Part shown: positions 6,790 through 14,499 of the stretch, in pieces | Layout of the letters: every line of letters begins with the position of its first letter | Position numbering within the stretch: the first letter of the stretch is position 1 | DNA from: Anaerolineae bacterium | Lineage (GTDB): Bacteria; Chloroflexota; Anaerolineae; Anaerolineales; Villigracilaceae | Direction: 5' to 3' | NCBI GenBank assembly: GCA_017303735.1 | Contig: JAFLCF010000054.1 | Location: forward strand, 1-22,795 | Length of the DNA: 22,795 nt | The notes under the pieces: model-generated | Databases searched by the model: none | What the model was told of the DNA's origin: nothing | The model's input: only the letters and a program-made list of their open reading frames with translations | Made by a program: the position numbers and the translations under genes

Positions 6790-7800
6790 CTATGGCAACA
6801 GCGAGCCGTTGACCGAGTCGGCGTAACTTACGTCCACGCTCAGAATTCCTTTTTCCTTGAGCCATGCCAAGCCATCGTTCCATTCTTCTGCGGTGGGCAC
6901 AGCGCCTGCAGGGAAGGGGGGGACTTTGAAGGTTTCAAGCAATGGCGGAGGAACGAGCCCTTTGTCGCTCAACAGGGTGGTGTATTGGCTTGCATCCTGA
7001 TTGATGAGGTCAACAGCCTCTTCGATGGCGGAGAGAAATGCCTTCACCGCTGCGGGATTTGTATCGATGATTTCTTTGCGGAAGGAGTAAATGCTAAAGC
7101 CATATTCAGGATGGACAGAGTCGTCGAGCACATTCACCGCACCCTGACTCATTGCCAGCGAAGCCAGCGGGTCAGGCAGCACACCGGCTGCAAGTTCACC
7201 GGAGCCGAGCAACGCCATGCGGTCAGGGATCTTCGGCACAGCGATGGTCTTGATCTCATCGGCGGTTAGACCTTCAGCTTGCAGTAAACGTTCGGTCACA
7301 TATTCGATCACGGTTCCTTGTGACACGCCGATCTCAACACCCTTCAAGCCTTGAGCGTCAGTAATTCCGCTCTTGCCCGAGGCGAGGATGAAGAAATGTC
7401 CGTAGCCTTCCACAGGGCGCAGCGCGTACCGCACGGCTTGCATTTGCACAATCTCTTTGTTGAAGAGCATGACCGCCAGCGTCTCGTTGATGGTTCCATC
7501 TGCCTGACCCGCCGCGAGCAACTGGTCACGTTCTGGCGCGGAAGCAACCGGAATGAGTTCAACAATCAAACCATGTTTGTCGAACAGACCTTCGGCTTCG
7601 GCAACATACATTGGCAACGTGTCGATGATGGGCAGGACGGCGATCTTAAGCGTGCCGGCATTGCTTGACTCAACCACCGCTTCACTCTGGACCTCGGTAG
7701 CTGTTTCGGTTTCAGTCGAATTCTCTGTAACGACAGCGGGTGTGCATGCCGCCAGTAGACTTGGTAAAAGTAAAACGAACGTTAGGATTCTTAACCTCAT
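6790..7800 (-). CDS. ABC transporter substrate-binding lipoprotein (NMT1/SsuA-like)
   Basis: This 336-residue solute-binding protein starts with a lipoprotein signal, MRLRILTFVLLLPSLLAAC, with lipobox LAAC and Cys19. A Thr/Glu-rich linker follows, then a type II periplasmic-binding fold: TLKIAVLPIIDTLPMYVAEA (first strand and ligand loop), LKGVEIGVSQGTVIEYVTE, GVLPDPLASLAMSQG and FSIYSFRKEIID. It should hand its ligand to the SsuB/SsuC-type genes downstream. The start at 7800 has AAGGAG seven bases upstream; an in-frame ATG at 7896 would bury the signal peptide and was rejected. The ligand is unknown: the family includes sulfonate, nitrate, hydroxymethylpyrimidine and aromatic binders. A hairpin separates it from the LLM gene upstream, so it probably has its own promoter. 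Confidence 0.92.
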   Translation of the reverse strand: MRLRILTFVLLLPSLLAACTPAVVTENSTETETATEVQSEAVVESSNAGTLKIAVLPIIDTLPMYVAEAEGLFDKHGLIVELIPVASAPERDQLLAAGQADGTINETLAVMLFNKEIVQMQAVRYALRPVEGYGHFFILASGKSGITDAQGLKGVEIGVSQGTVIEYVTERLLQAEGLTADEIKTIAVPKIPDRMALLGSGELAAGVLPDPLASLAMSQGAVNVLDDSVHPEYGFSIYSFRKEIIDTNPAAVKAFLSAIEEAVDLINQDASQYTTLLSDKGLVPPPLLETFKVPPFPAGAVPTAEEWNDGLAWLKEKGILSVDVSYADSVNGSLLP

Positions 7801-7854
7801 TCCATGGCTCCTTAATTGTGATGAAAGTTCATGGTTGGGTATATAGCACGCAAA

Positions 7855-7879
7855 GAGCCGCGTCAAGGTGACACGGCTC
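7855..7879 (-). terminator. Hairpin after the LLM oxidoreductase gene
   Basis: On the minus strand GAGCCG (7879-7874) pairs with CGGCTC (7860-7855), and inside it GTCA pairs with TGAC around a CCT loop after one mismatch. TTTG follows. The T-run is short, so termination may be partial. It lies 28 bases after the stop at 7908. Confidence 0.5.
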
Positions 7880-7907
7880 ATACATATCAGGTGCAAAATG
7901 TCAGGTT

Positions 7908-8909
7908 TTAGTTCTGTGCGAAGGTATCAATCAGAAGTTTGAAATTGCCGCCCACCGGGTAAAGAATGGGGCAGGTGCAGCCGCGTTTCTTGTACTCTTC
8001 CACTTTGGCTATAGCTTCAGAGGGCGTGCCCGACGCGGTGATCTTGTGAACGAGGTCATCGGGTACGAGGTCTTTGGCTTTCATCACCTGTTCCTTGGTG
8101 GCGGGCCAGCCGAGGATGGATTGAATTTGGTGAACCACATCATCTGAAACATTCGAAGCCTTGGCAATGTGCGGTTGCTGGGCAATGTATTGGCACAGCA
8201 GCATTTTGCTGTAGTCGATGGCTTTATCATGGCTTTCATCCACCGAGCAGACGATCAACTGCGGACGGTCGAAGTCTTCCATTTTGCGCCCCGATTTTTT
8301 CAAGCCGTTATTCAGCAGTTCCATCGCGTTGTCATTGTATTCAGGGGCGACGCAGTAATTGAGCACGGCTCCGTCTGCCACTTCGCCGGTCAGTTCCATC
8401 ATCTTATCGCCGGTTGCACCGATCATGATCGGCACATTGCGCGGTTCGCGGCGTCCGTAGACCACATCCAATTCGATATTTTTCACATGGATGAATTCAC
8501 CATCAAAAGTCACGCGTTCCAGATTGAGCAGTTTCCGCATGACCTGAACCGTTTCTTTCATGGCGGTCAGCGGCTTCTTGCGGTCAATGCCAACGTTCGC
8601 GGCTAGCGGATCCCACCATGCGCCGAGACCACAGATGACACGATTGGGGGCAAGGTCATCAAGAGTTAAAAATGTGGCAGCAAGCAAGCCAATATTGCGA
8701 GTCCAGTTGTTGATGACGCCGGAGCCGACCTTGATCTTGTTGGTCACGGCGGCATATCCAGCCATCGGCACGATCGCATCGCGCACGAGTCGGCTTTCAG
8801 CCTGCCACACGGCTTCAAATCCTTTTTCTTCCGCATACCTTGCATAATCGAGCCCATCACGCAGGTCGTGCGAGTCTTGCAGGTAAAGCGCAACACGTTG
8901 CTTGGTCAT
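7908..8909 (-). CDS. LLM-class (luciferase-like) oxidoreductase, probably F420-dependent
   Basis: This 333-residue TIM-barrel protein is of the bacterial-luciferase/Mer superfamily. Typical blocks are [19 protein letters not shown] (helix and strand near the N-terminus), [39 protein letters not shown] and [20 protein letters not shown]. Members such as methylene-tetrahydromethanopterin reductase and F420-dependent dehydrogenases bind F420 in the barrel; others use FMN. The neighbouring F420 operon favours F420. The start at 8909 has AAGGAG six bases upstream; a frame open to 9176 runs over the cofC terminator and was not used. It lies alone between two hairpins, so it is probably a single-gene unit. 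Its organic substrate is not apparent. Confidence 0.9.
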   Translation of the reverse strand: MTKQRVALYLQDSHDLRDGLDYARYAEEKGFEAVWQAESRLVRDAIVPMAGYAAVTNKIKVGSGVINNWTRNIGLLAATFLTLDDLAPNRVICGLGAWWDPLAANVGIDRKKPLTAMKETVQVMRKLLNLERVTFDGEFIHVKNIELDVVYGRREPRNVPIMIGATGDKMMELTGEVADGAVLNYCVAPEYNDNAMELLNNGLKKSGRKMEDFDRPQLIVCSVDESHDKAIDYSKMLLCQYIAQQPHIAKASNVSDDVVHQIQSILGWPATKEQVMKAKDLVPDDLVHKITASGTPSEAIAKVEEYKKRGCTCPILYPVGGNFKLLIDTFAQN

Positions 8910-8957
8910 GACATTCTCCTTGATAGTGGATGGTACGACTTGGTTGTCTGACAATAT

Positions 8958-9013
8958 AAAAAATTTTGCCACATGTTTCGCAAATTTCATAGGGTTTGCG
9001 AGTATGTGGCAAA
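8958..9013 (-). terminator. Terminator of the F420 operon, after cofC
   Basis: On the minus strand an outer stem (9013-9004 with 8974-8965, perfect 10 bp) encloses an inner stem (9000-8995 with 8984-8979, 6 bp) with small internal loops. It is followed by AATTTTTTATA. It begins 9 bases after the cofC stop and separates cofC from the LLM gene. Confidence 0.8.
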
Positions 9014-9021
9014 TTGCATGT

Positions 9022-9630
9022 CTATACTTTTGGAGCTTCCATCTTGCGGATGAGTTCCAAATCTTCTGGGTCATCCAAGTCCAAGCCAAGGGATGGAAGG
9101 TCAACGACTTCAAGCCTTGCACCTGATGCGACTGCACGTTCACAGTGTCGTTGAAATGAACCTTCACCGAACTCAAATTCGATCTGCCCGGCAGGAACCA
9201 TCAACAGCGCATTGGTCCCTTTGTGATGCCGATCCGGCGCGATCACAACCACGGGTGGTTTTGATGCGCGGTCGATCAGAGCCAAGACATCATCAGTGGT
9301 TAGCAGAGGCAGGTCCACAGGTAGAACTAAAATGCCATGTGAAGAGTGAACCTGGGCAACGACCGAAGCTCGAGCCAGGGCTGTATTCAGGTGCGGTTGC
9401 CCATCTTCCTGGACGGTCTTCGCTCCGTGATTGCGCGCGATCGTCAGTGCATGTTGATCACGGCTTACCACCAGCACCTTATCCAACTCTTTTAATCCCG
9501 AAAGGGTCTTAAGCGTTCGTTCAAGCAATTCTTGATTTAATGCGGCACGTTCTTCTTCTGTAAGGGTTCCGGCAAGGCGCGATTTTCCGCGCCGTAATGG
9601 TTTGACAGGGACGATTGCCCAAAGTGTCAT
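9022..9630 (-). CDS. cofC: 2-phospho-L-lactate (or phosphoenolpyruvate) guanylyltransferase CofC/FbiD
   Basis: This 202-residue nucleotidyltransferase activates a C3 phospho-acid with GTP for F420 tail assembly. The N-terminal [19 protein letters not shown] (residues 4-22) is the GTP-binding loop of the family. [18 protein letters not shown] (about 98-115) has the metal-binding Asp. GTNALLMVP and [13 protein letters not shown] are further family blocks around the acid-binding site. Length is typical. The start is two bases after the cofD stop, with GGGAG about ten bases upstream. In archaea the substrate is 2-phospholactate; in mycobacteria (FbiD) it is PEP. The nitroreductase in the same operon favours the PEP route here. 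Confidence 0.94.
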   Translation of the reverse strand: MTLWAIVPVKPLRRGKSRLAGTLTEEERAALNQELLERTLKTLSGLKELDKVLVVSRDQHALTIARNHGAKTVQEDGQPHLNTALARASVVAQVHSSHGILVLPVDLPLLTTDDVLALIDRASKPPVVVIAPDRHHKGTNALLMVPAGQIEFEFGEGSFQRHCERAVASGARLEVVDLPSLGLDLDDPEDLELIRKMEAPKV

Positions 9631-9632
9631 GT

Positions 9633-10547
9633 TTATAAACTCCCGATAAAGTGTAGCACATCGTTCGCGAGCCGAATGCGGTCTGTACTTTGATTCATAA
9701 TTGTATCCGTTACCAGGGTTTTAACTGATAAATCCCTGATCTGTTTTTCGCTTTCCAAATCTGTAGTATCCAACACGAAACCCGTCAAGATGGTGCGGTA
9801 ATGCTTCGCCACAGCCAAAGCAGAAGGCTCAATGCCCAGTTCCGCATACATCTTCGCGGCAGGTCCCTTAACCGCTTTGCCGCCGATGATGGGCGACACC
9901 GCAATGACCGGCTTTTGAATTTTTCCGACGACACGCAAGATCGGGTCGATGCTTACCCAGGGATTGGATGGGCAAAACACGACCGCATCTGCCGACTCAA
10001 GCGCCTCACGCACGCCGGGAGCTGGTTCAGCCACTTCGACTCCGCCAAACCTGAAGCCTCTCACTCTCGGCTGGCATTGCCTGTGAACAAAATATTCCTG
10101 AAAGGCTAATTCGCCTTCGTCAGAATCGACCATGGTTCTTACAGGCGAGTTGGTCATTGGAAGTACAGTTGGTTCAATGCCCCAAGCTTTACAAAACTCT
10201 TTTGTAATTTCAGAAAGAGGTTTCCCTTCTTTAAGTCGTCGGGTACGTTCAAGGTGGGTTGCAATATCCTGATCTCCCAACCGGAACCATGCCGGTCCAC
10301 CAAGTTTTTCGATGTTGGCGATGGTATTCCAGGTTTCGCCTGCACGTCCCCAGCCAGTTTCAGGGTTTGCCAAACCGGCGAGGGTATAGCAGACCGTATC
10401 CAGGTCAGGGCTGATAGACAACCCCAAGTGCTCAAAGTCATCGCCCGTGTTGACAATGACAGTCAAGTCTTCGGGCGGTAGAACCTGGGCGAGTCCATGC
10501 GCGAGTTTTGCGCCGCCGACCCCGCCTGCGAGTGCAGTGATCTTCAT
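9633..10547 (-). CDS. cofD: 2-phospho-L-lactate transferase CofD/FbiA
   Basis: This 304-residue protein joins the GDP/GPP-activated C3 acid to FO, giving F420-0 or dehydro-F420-0. ITALAGGVGGAKLAHGLA (residues 3-20) is the glycine-rich family signature. VIVNTGDDFEHLGLSISPDL (about 31-50) is the metal/FO-binding block, and GWGRAGETWN and WFRLGDQDIATHLERT follow. AVVFCPSNPWVSIDPIL and AVSPIIGGKAVKGPAAKM are C-terminal family blocks. Length and start are standard. Its ATG overlaps the nitroreductase stop (ATGA), and cofC follows after two bases, so the three proteins are probably made in step. Confidence 0.96.
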   Translation of the reverse strand: MKITALAGGVGGAKLAHGLAQVLPPEDLTVIVNTGDDFEHLGLSISPDLDTVCYTLAGLANPETGWGRAGETWNTIANIEKLGGPAWFRLGDQDIATHLERTRRLKEGKPLSEITKEFCKAWGIEPTVLPMTNSPVRTMVDSDEGELAFQEYFVHRQCQPRVRGFRFGGVEVAEPAPGVREALESADAVVFCPSNPWVSIDPILRVVGKIQKPVIAVSPIIGGKAVKGPAAKMYAELGIEPSALAVAKHYRTILTGFVLDTTDLESEKQIRDLSVKTLVTDTIMNQSTDRIRLANDVLHFIGSL

Positions 10548-11152
10548 TGAAAAATTACAACCTCTTCGAGTGGTTTACGTTCGCGCACAGGTGGAATCTC
10601 CACCGGGTAGCCAAGTAGGAACATGGCTTGAGGTTCCCATGTGGTTGGCAGGCTGAGTGCATTCTTTACAGTCTCTTGTGCAAAAACGGGGCTGCAGATC
10701 CAAACTCCGCCCAGCCCTTCGGCATGAGCCGCCAGCAAAAGTTGCATTCCGGCATTGGCAGCTGATTGAGTGGCGATCAAATGCTCTGCTTTTTTGCGGC
10801 GTTCATCCGTGTATTGTTCCATTTCTGTCATATCCACGCACAGCAAAACAATGACAGGGGCACTGCCCATACGTTCCTGTGATCGTGCCAATCGTTTTTG
10901 GATCTCTTCGCGTGGAAGTTTGTCTTCAACAAGGGTTTGCTCAAATGCCATCATCATCTTGTCCGCGAATTGACTCCGTTGCGGTGTGTTTGTCAGCACG
11001 ACAAAGCGCCAGGGTTGACGATGATGCGCAGAAGGAGCAAAGGTGGCAGTGTGGAGAATCTCCCGGATAACCGAATCAGGCACCGGGTCCGGTTTGAAGC
11101 GGCGGATCGAACGCCTTGTTCGTAGGAAAGCGTGCAGGTCAATGGGAGTCAA
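10544..11152 (-). CDS. Stand-alone FbiB C-terminal-type nitroreductase, probable dehydro-F420-0 reductase
   Basis: This protein of about 202 residues has the nitroreductase fold. RTRRSIRRFKPDPVPDSVIR near the N-terminus is the FMN-phosphate-binding arm, and FAPSAHHRQPWRFVVL is the block typical of the FbiB C-terminal domain. LLLAAHAEGLGGVWICSPVF and MFLLGYPVE complete the FMN site. In actinobacteria this domain is fused to the CofE-like ligase and reduces dehydro-F420-0; here it is separate. The start is uncertain. The only in-frame ATG (11242) would overlap the PPOX gene by 104 bp and add an unlikely tail. TTG at 11152 (14-bp overlap) keeps the whole domain, but no clear ribosome site is seen, so coupling to the upstream gene is likely. 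It overlaps cofD by four bases. Confidence 0.85.
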   Translation of the reverse strand: MTPIDLHAFLRTRRSIRRFKPDPVPDSVIREILHTATFAPSAHHRQPWRFVVLTNTPQRSQFADKMMMAFEQTLVEDKLPREEIQKRLARSQERMGSAPVIVLLCVDMTEMEQYTDERRKKAEHLIATQSAANAGMQLLLAAHAEGLGGVWICSPVFAQETVKNALSLPTTWEPQAMFLLGYPVEIPPVRERKPLEEVVIFQ

Positions 11153-11528
11153 AGTGGGTCGGCTGAATTTTGAAGATGATCCGCTTTTGCCCTTCGCGAT
11201 AGGTCCAGGGTTTGTTGTAATATCGGCGTGAGAGCATATCAATATGCTCGTCGGCTCCCTCTGTTGTTGAAGAGATGACCCGACCCTGTATGCCGAGGTA
11301 ACGATAGGGGTCGGCTGGGTCTTGAATGACTATGGCGACATGGGGCTGGGATTTCATGTTTCGATCTTTGATGCGACCTTCATTGGTGTTGATGAGGATG
11401 TAGTCGCCTTCGGTATCGAACCAGACGGGCGTGACCTGCGGAATACCTTTGGAGTTTACTGTGGCAAGAAATAAAAAAGCTTTTGTCTCTGGTTTGAGCA
11501 GGTCTTGGAATTTTTCAGGGAAGGGCAT
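11139..11528 (-). CDS. PPOX-class (split beta-barrel) F420- or flavin-dependent oxidoreductase
   Basis: This 129-residue protein has the pyridoxamine-phosphate-oxidase-like barrel. KAFLFLATVNSKGIPQVTPV (about residues 16-35) is the first strand pair, with the common G-x-P-x-x-TP-V pattern. VWFDTEGDYILINTNEGRIKDRNM includes the cofactor-phosphate-binding Arg/Lys. PHVAIVIQDPADPYRYLGIQGRV follows. Small proteins of this type in F420 producers bind F420 (TIGR03618-like) and reduce quinones or tetrapyrroles; others bind FMN or haem. The F420 operon favours F420. The start at 11528 has GGAGG about five bases upstream. The 101 bp separating it from cofE may contain an internal promoter, though I see no strong one. 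Confidence 0.9.
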   Translation of the reverse strand: MPFPEKFQDLLKPETKAFLFLATVNSKGIPQVTPVWFDTEGDYILINTNEGRIKDRNMKSQPHVAIVIQDPADPYRYLGIQGRVISSTTEGADEHIDMLSRRYYNKPWTYREGQKRIIFKIQPTHFDSH

Positions 11529-11629
11529 TGTGCCTCCAGGTTATTTTGTGCAGGCAGTTTATATCAAGCGGGTATAAGATTCGCGTTAGTTTTTTTATAC
11601 GATTTGCCGACTATCTTCCGCTGTTTCGT

Positions 11630-12397
11630 TTAGCGGAACATGTCCATATCTTTCGGACGAATCAGCTCCTTGAGCGAGCCTTCACCAAGCGGATAGGGAA
11701 AGCCGCGCACATGCACGACCGGGGTACCTTCTGCGGCTTGCCCCATGATCAAGGATGCGGCTGCGGCAAGCTCATCGGCGGTGCCGACGATGGTGGCTTT
11801 GAGGGTGTATCCGAAAAGGTCGCTCCAGCCGCGTTCATCTACAAGCGCAGGGATGCCGCTCAATCCGATGCAAACACCAACTGTGCCATTTCGCCACGCG
11901 CGCCCATGCGAGTCGATGATCATCACGCCGACGTTTTTTTTTGTTTTTTGTTTTATTTCTTCACGCAGCTTCTTTGCAGAGGCATCTGGGTTTTCAGGGA
12001 GAAGAAGAACATATTCTTCGTTTGGGCTGCCTTCTCCCATGACGTTGGAGTGGTCAATGCCTGCGTTCGCACACACAAAGCCTAATTTATGTTCCACTAC
12101 AATGACTCCCTTGCGCACCCGCAAGATTTCATTGCTTTCTTGAAGGATCAATTCGGTAAGACGCGGGTCTTTCTCGATCTGAGGGGCAAGCTCAACTGCT
12201 TGTGCAGATGGGGTAATACTGGCAAGGTTGACTGTTCGTCCTTCAGCTTTGCTGACGATCTTTTGCGCAAGGACGAGAATATCGCCATCTTTCAGTTCTA
12301 TTTTTGTTTCTTCGAGAGAGTTAAGTAAAATATCCGCCAGAGGGTCGCTTTGGCGGATGAGTGGAATGTTTTGAAGTGAAGTGAGTGTAAGTGGCAT
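11630..12397 (-). CDS. cofE: Coenzyme F420-0:L-glutamate ligase CofE
   Basis: This 255-residue ligase adds glutamates to F420-0 using GTP. Family blocks are DGDILVLAQKIVSKAEGR (about residues 37-54), a strand with VRKGVIVVEHKLGFVCANAG that contributes to the metal site, NVGVMIIDSHGRAWRNGTVG (about 155-174) and TADELAAAASLIMGQAAEG. The length fits the archaeal-type single-domain enzyme. The actinobacterial FbiB reductase domain is absent and is supplied by a separate gene two positions downstream. No Shine-Dalgarno is visible before the ATG at 12397; a 48-bp palindromic element begins 5 bases upstream and could affect its translation. Confidence 0.95.
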   Translation of the reverse strand: MPLTLTSLQNIPLIRQSDPLADILLNSLEETKIELKDGDILVLAQKIVSKAEGRTVNLASITPSAQAVELAPQIEKDPRLTELILQESNEILRVRKGVIVVEHKLGFVCANAGIDHSNVMGEGSPNEEYVLLLPENPDASAKKLREEIKQKTKKNVGVMIIDSHGRAWRNGTVGVCIGLSGIPALVDERGWSDLFGYTLKATIVGTADELAAAASLIMGQAAEGTPVVHVRGFPYPLGEGSLKELIRPKDMDMFR

Positions 12398-12401
12398 GAT
12401 G

Positions 12402-12449
12402 CGTAATGTGTAATGCGTAACACGTGAAAGTTACGTATTACGCATTACG
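12402..12449. repeat. 48-bp palindromic element built from 7-bp units
   Basis: The left arm 12402-12421 and right arm 12430-12449 pair over all 20 positions in plus-strand RNA (18 Watson-Crick, two G-U) around an 8-base loop. The left arm reads as 7-mers CGTAATG, TGTAATG, CGTAACA, and the right arm as GTTACGT, ATTACGC, ATTACGA. It fills almost the whole npdG-cofE gap. On the minus strand, in which the operon is transcribed, two A-C mismatches weaken the hairpin and no T-run follows, so a dispersed repeat is more likely than a terminator. Confidence 0.65.
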
Positions 12450-12452
12450 AGA

Positions 12453-13124
12453 TTATTTTGAAATACCGGTGATCTTGATGCCCGCATGGGTGGAGCCGTA
12501 TTTTTTATTAATGCCGATCAACACGCTGGTCAGACCTTCGACAACCACCGAGTTTTCGAGCGGTCCGGCGTCCCAACCACGTAAACCAGCCGCCTCCACC
12601 AATTGAATGACATTTGTACGCGCATCCTTGCTGGAGCCGGTCACGAGCACATCACACTCCACGCCTTCTTCGCCGAGTAAATGTTCATGCGAAATATTCT
12701 GGAAGGCGGCGCACACTTCCACGCCTTCGCCGACGATCTGTTTCGCTTCCTGCGCGGCAGACCCGGCGGCGGGCATTTGCACAGTAGCAACTTTTGGCGG
12801 CACAAGCGGAACGGTGACATCCACCAGTATCTTTCCTTTCAATTCATCTTTCACAGATTCCAACGTGTCGCGGTGTGCGGCATAGGGAACGGTCAACACA
12901 ACGATGTTCGCCTCTTTCGCCGCTCGAAGGTTGTCTGCTCCCACGACGGAGATTCCATCCCCGAGCATGTCTTGCAATTCTTTCGCAGCAGTGATGGCTT
13001 TTTCTTCCGTCCGCGAGCCGATGAAAACATGATAACCTGCCCGTGCCCAGCGATAGGCAAGTCCTTTACCTTCTTTGCCTGTACCGCCAAGCACTGCGAT
13101 CGATAACAATAACTTGTCTTCCAT
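12453..13124 (-). CDS. npdG: NADPH:F420 oxidoreductase (Fno/NpdG)
   Basis: This 223-residue Rossmann protein transfers hydride between NADP(H) and F420. IAVLGGTGKEGKGLAYRWA (residues 9-27) is the nucleotide-binding loop, and FIGSRTEEKA supplies the residues binding the NADP 2'-phosphate. VVLTVPYAAHRDTLESV and LVDVTVPLVPP line the F420 site, and VCAAFQNISHEHL and VLVTGSSKDA are later family blocks. Length is typical. The start at 13124 has TGGAGA upstream; an in-frame ATG at 13184 overlaps the SsnA-like gene and adds a non-homologous tail. It probably supplies reduced F420 to the PPOX and LLM enzymes, or recycles it to NADPH. Confidence 0.94.
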   Translation of the reverse strand: MEDKLLLSIAVLGGTGKEGKGLAYRWARAGYHVFIGSRTEEKAITAAKELQDMLGDGISVVGADNLRAAKEANIVVLTVPYAAHRDTLESVKDELKGKILVDVTVPLVPPKVATVQMPAAGSAAQEAKQIVGEGVEVCAAFQNISHEHLLGEEGVECDVLVTGSSKDARTNVIQLVEAAGLRGWDAGPLENSVVVEGLTSVLIGINKKYGSTHAGIKITGISK

Positions 13125-13144
13125 GGGGTCTCCAAAAATATTTT

Positions 13145-14497
13145 TTACAAAACCTTGCTGACTTCTTCTTCGTACTTTTTCCAAATGCGCGGGGCGATCT
13201 CTTTAGCGCGGGCGGTGATCTCGGCTTCGTTGAGGGTTAAGAGTTCGCGGTCTTTCATCAGGAATTTCCCGGCGACCATGGTGCTGGTGACCATGCTTTG
13301 TTGGAAGCCAAAGATGATATGCCAGGGCGCATTTCCATCAGTAAGCGGGGTGAAGGGTTGATAGTCTACAAGGATCAAATCAGCTGCTGCGCCCGGTGTG
13401 ACCTGCCCGATGGATGTATTCGGGAAAAATGTATTTGCGAGCGCGGCATTGTTGTAGATCGCCATTTGCTGCACATCATACCCGCCCATGCGGCGCGGAT
13501 CGCGATGCTCGGCTTTATGCAGGAGGTATGCGGCTTTCCAATCATCCCACATGGAGTTGGTGAATCCATCATTGCCAAGGCAGACTTTAATTCCCAGCCG
13601 CAACATGGATTCGACCTGTGCTGTGCCAACACCATTGTTCATATTTGAGCGTGGTTGGTGGGTAAGCCAGGTGCCGGTCTCTTTGAGGATTTCCATTTCA
13701 CGTGCATCGAAATGAACTCCATGTGCCGCGATCGTGTTCGGACCAAGAATGCCGTGTTTGTGCAAGCGGTCAATGACGCGCATGCCTGATTTTTGCAGGC
13801 TGTCGTATTCATCTGATTCGTGCTCGGCGGTATGGACGTGGAACCCGGCTCCTTCAGGAAGCGCAGAAGCACAGGCTTGCAGAGTCGCGCCGGAAAGCGT
13901 CAGACTGGCATGCAGCCCGAATGCAGCAGACAGGCGCGGGTGCGGATTCGAGGCGAGGCGTTTTAGAAACCGTACATTTTCCTGAATCCCTGCGTTGGCT
14001 TTTTCATTTCCGTCCCGATCGGTCACTTCGTAACATAAGACGGCGCGCAAGCCGCTTTTATCAACGGTGTCGGCTATGACATCCAACGAACCGTCTATGG
14101 CGTTGGGAGAGGCATGATGATCAATGAGTGTGGTCGTGCCATGTTTGATCGCATCGATCAGGCAGACCAGGGCTGAATATCGCACACCTTCTGCGTCTAA
14201 TGAACGGTCGAGGGGCCACCATAATTTTTTCAGGATCTCTGGGAAATCTTTTGGTGCTGGACCCGGAATTGCCATGCCGCGAGCAAACGCGCCGTAAAAG
14301 TGGGTGTGGGCACATATTCCACCCGGCATGAGGTATTGTCCGCGGGCATCGAAGGATTTGGCTTTAGGGTGTTTTGCGGTCAGAGATTTGGTCGTCCCTA
14401 TCTCTTTGATCCGGTCGCCTTCAATAAGAACGGCATGATTCGTAAGGATGCGATTGGGATTTTCCCAGGTAATAATGTTTGCATTTGTGATCAGCAT
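13145..14497 (-). CDS. ssnA: SsnA-like amidohydrolase/aminohydrolase
   Basis: This 450-residue metal-dependent hydrolase of the amidohydrolase superfamily closely follows the pattern I recall for E. coli SsnA: LWWPLDRSLDAEGVRYSALV and TTTLIDHHASPNAIDGSLDV. Metal ligands are in ICAHTHFYGAF (His64, His66), FHVHTAEHESD, AAHGVHFDA and CLGNDGFTNSMWDD (catalytic Asp). QVTPGAAADLILVDY is the C-terminal composite-domain block. The superfamily deaminates or hydrolyses purine, pyrimidine or adenosine-type rings; the true SsnA substrate is not established to my knowledge. The start at 14497 lies two bases after the NACHT stop, so coupling is likely. Its presence in an F420 operon is unexplained. The neighbouring SAH-deaminase (MtaD) family is the alternative. 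Confidence 0.85.
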   Translation of the reverse strand: MLITNANIITWENPNRILTNHAVLIEGDRIKEIGTTKSLTAKHPKAKSFDARGQYLMPGGICAHTHFYGAFARGMAIPGPAPKDFPEILKKLWWPLDRSLDAEGVRYSALVCLIDAIKHGTTTLIDHHASPNAIDGSLDVIADTVDKSGLRAVLCYEVTDRDGNEKANAGIQENVRFLKRLASNPHPRLSAAFGLHASLTLSGATLQACASALPEGAGFHVHTAEHESDEYDSLQKSGMRVIDRLHKHGILGPNTIAAHGVHFDAREMEILKETGTWLTHQPRSNMNNGVGTAQVESMLRLGIKVCLGNDGFTNSMWDDWKAAYLLHKAEHRDPRRMGGYDVQQMAIYNNAALANTFFPNTSIGQVTPGAAADLILVDYQPFTPLTDGNAPWHIIFGFQQSMVTSTMVAGKFLMKDRELLTLNEAEITARAKEIAPRIWKKYEEEVSKVL

Positions 14498-14499
14498 AG

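Noticed and set aside
7801..7896. N-terminal extension of the binding lipoprotein to 7896.
   Set aside because: It would place 32 residues before a clear lipoprotein signal; the ATG at 7800 has a good ribosome site.
7801..7907. Riboswitch (for example TPP) in the leader of the ABC importer.
   Set aside because: Only a simple hairpin is seen; no conserved TPP or other riboswitch core elements could be found in about 100 bp.
8169..8606. Open frame of 145 codons on the plus strand inside the LLM gene.
   Set aside because: Antisense shadow of a well-supported gene, with no recognisable domain; the same applies to similar frames inside the nitroreductase, NACHT, npdG and rfbG genes.
8910..9176. 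N-terminal extension of the LLM protein to 9176.
   Set aside because: It crosses the cofC terminator and the 3' end of cofC; a strong AAGGAG precedes the ATG at 8909.
11153..11242. N-terminal extension of the nitroreductase to an ATG at 11242.
   Set aside because: It would overlap the PPOX gene by 104 bp, and the extra residues do not resemble the family; the domain begins at about 11150.
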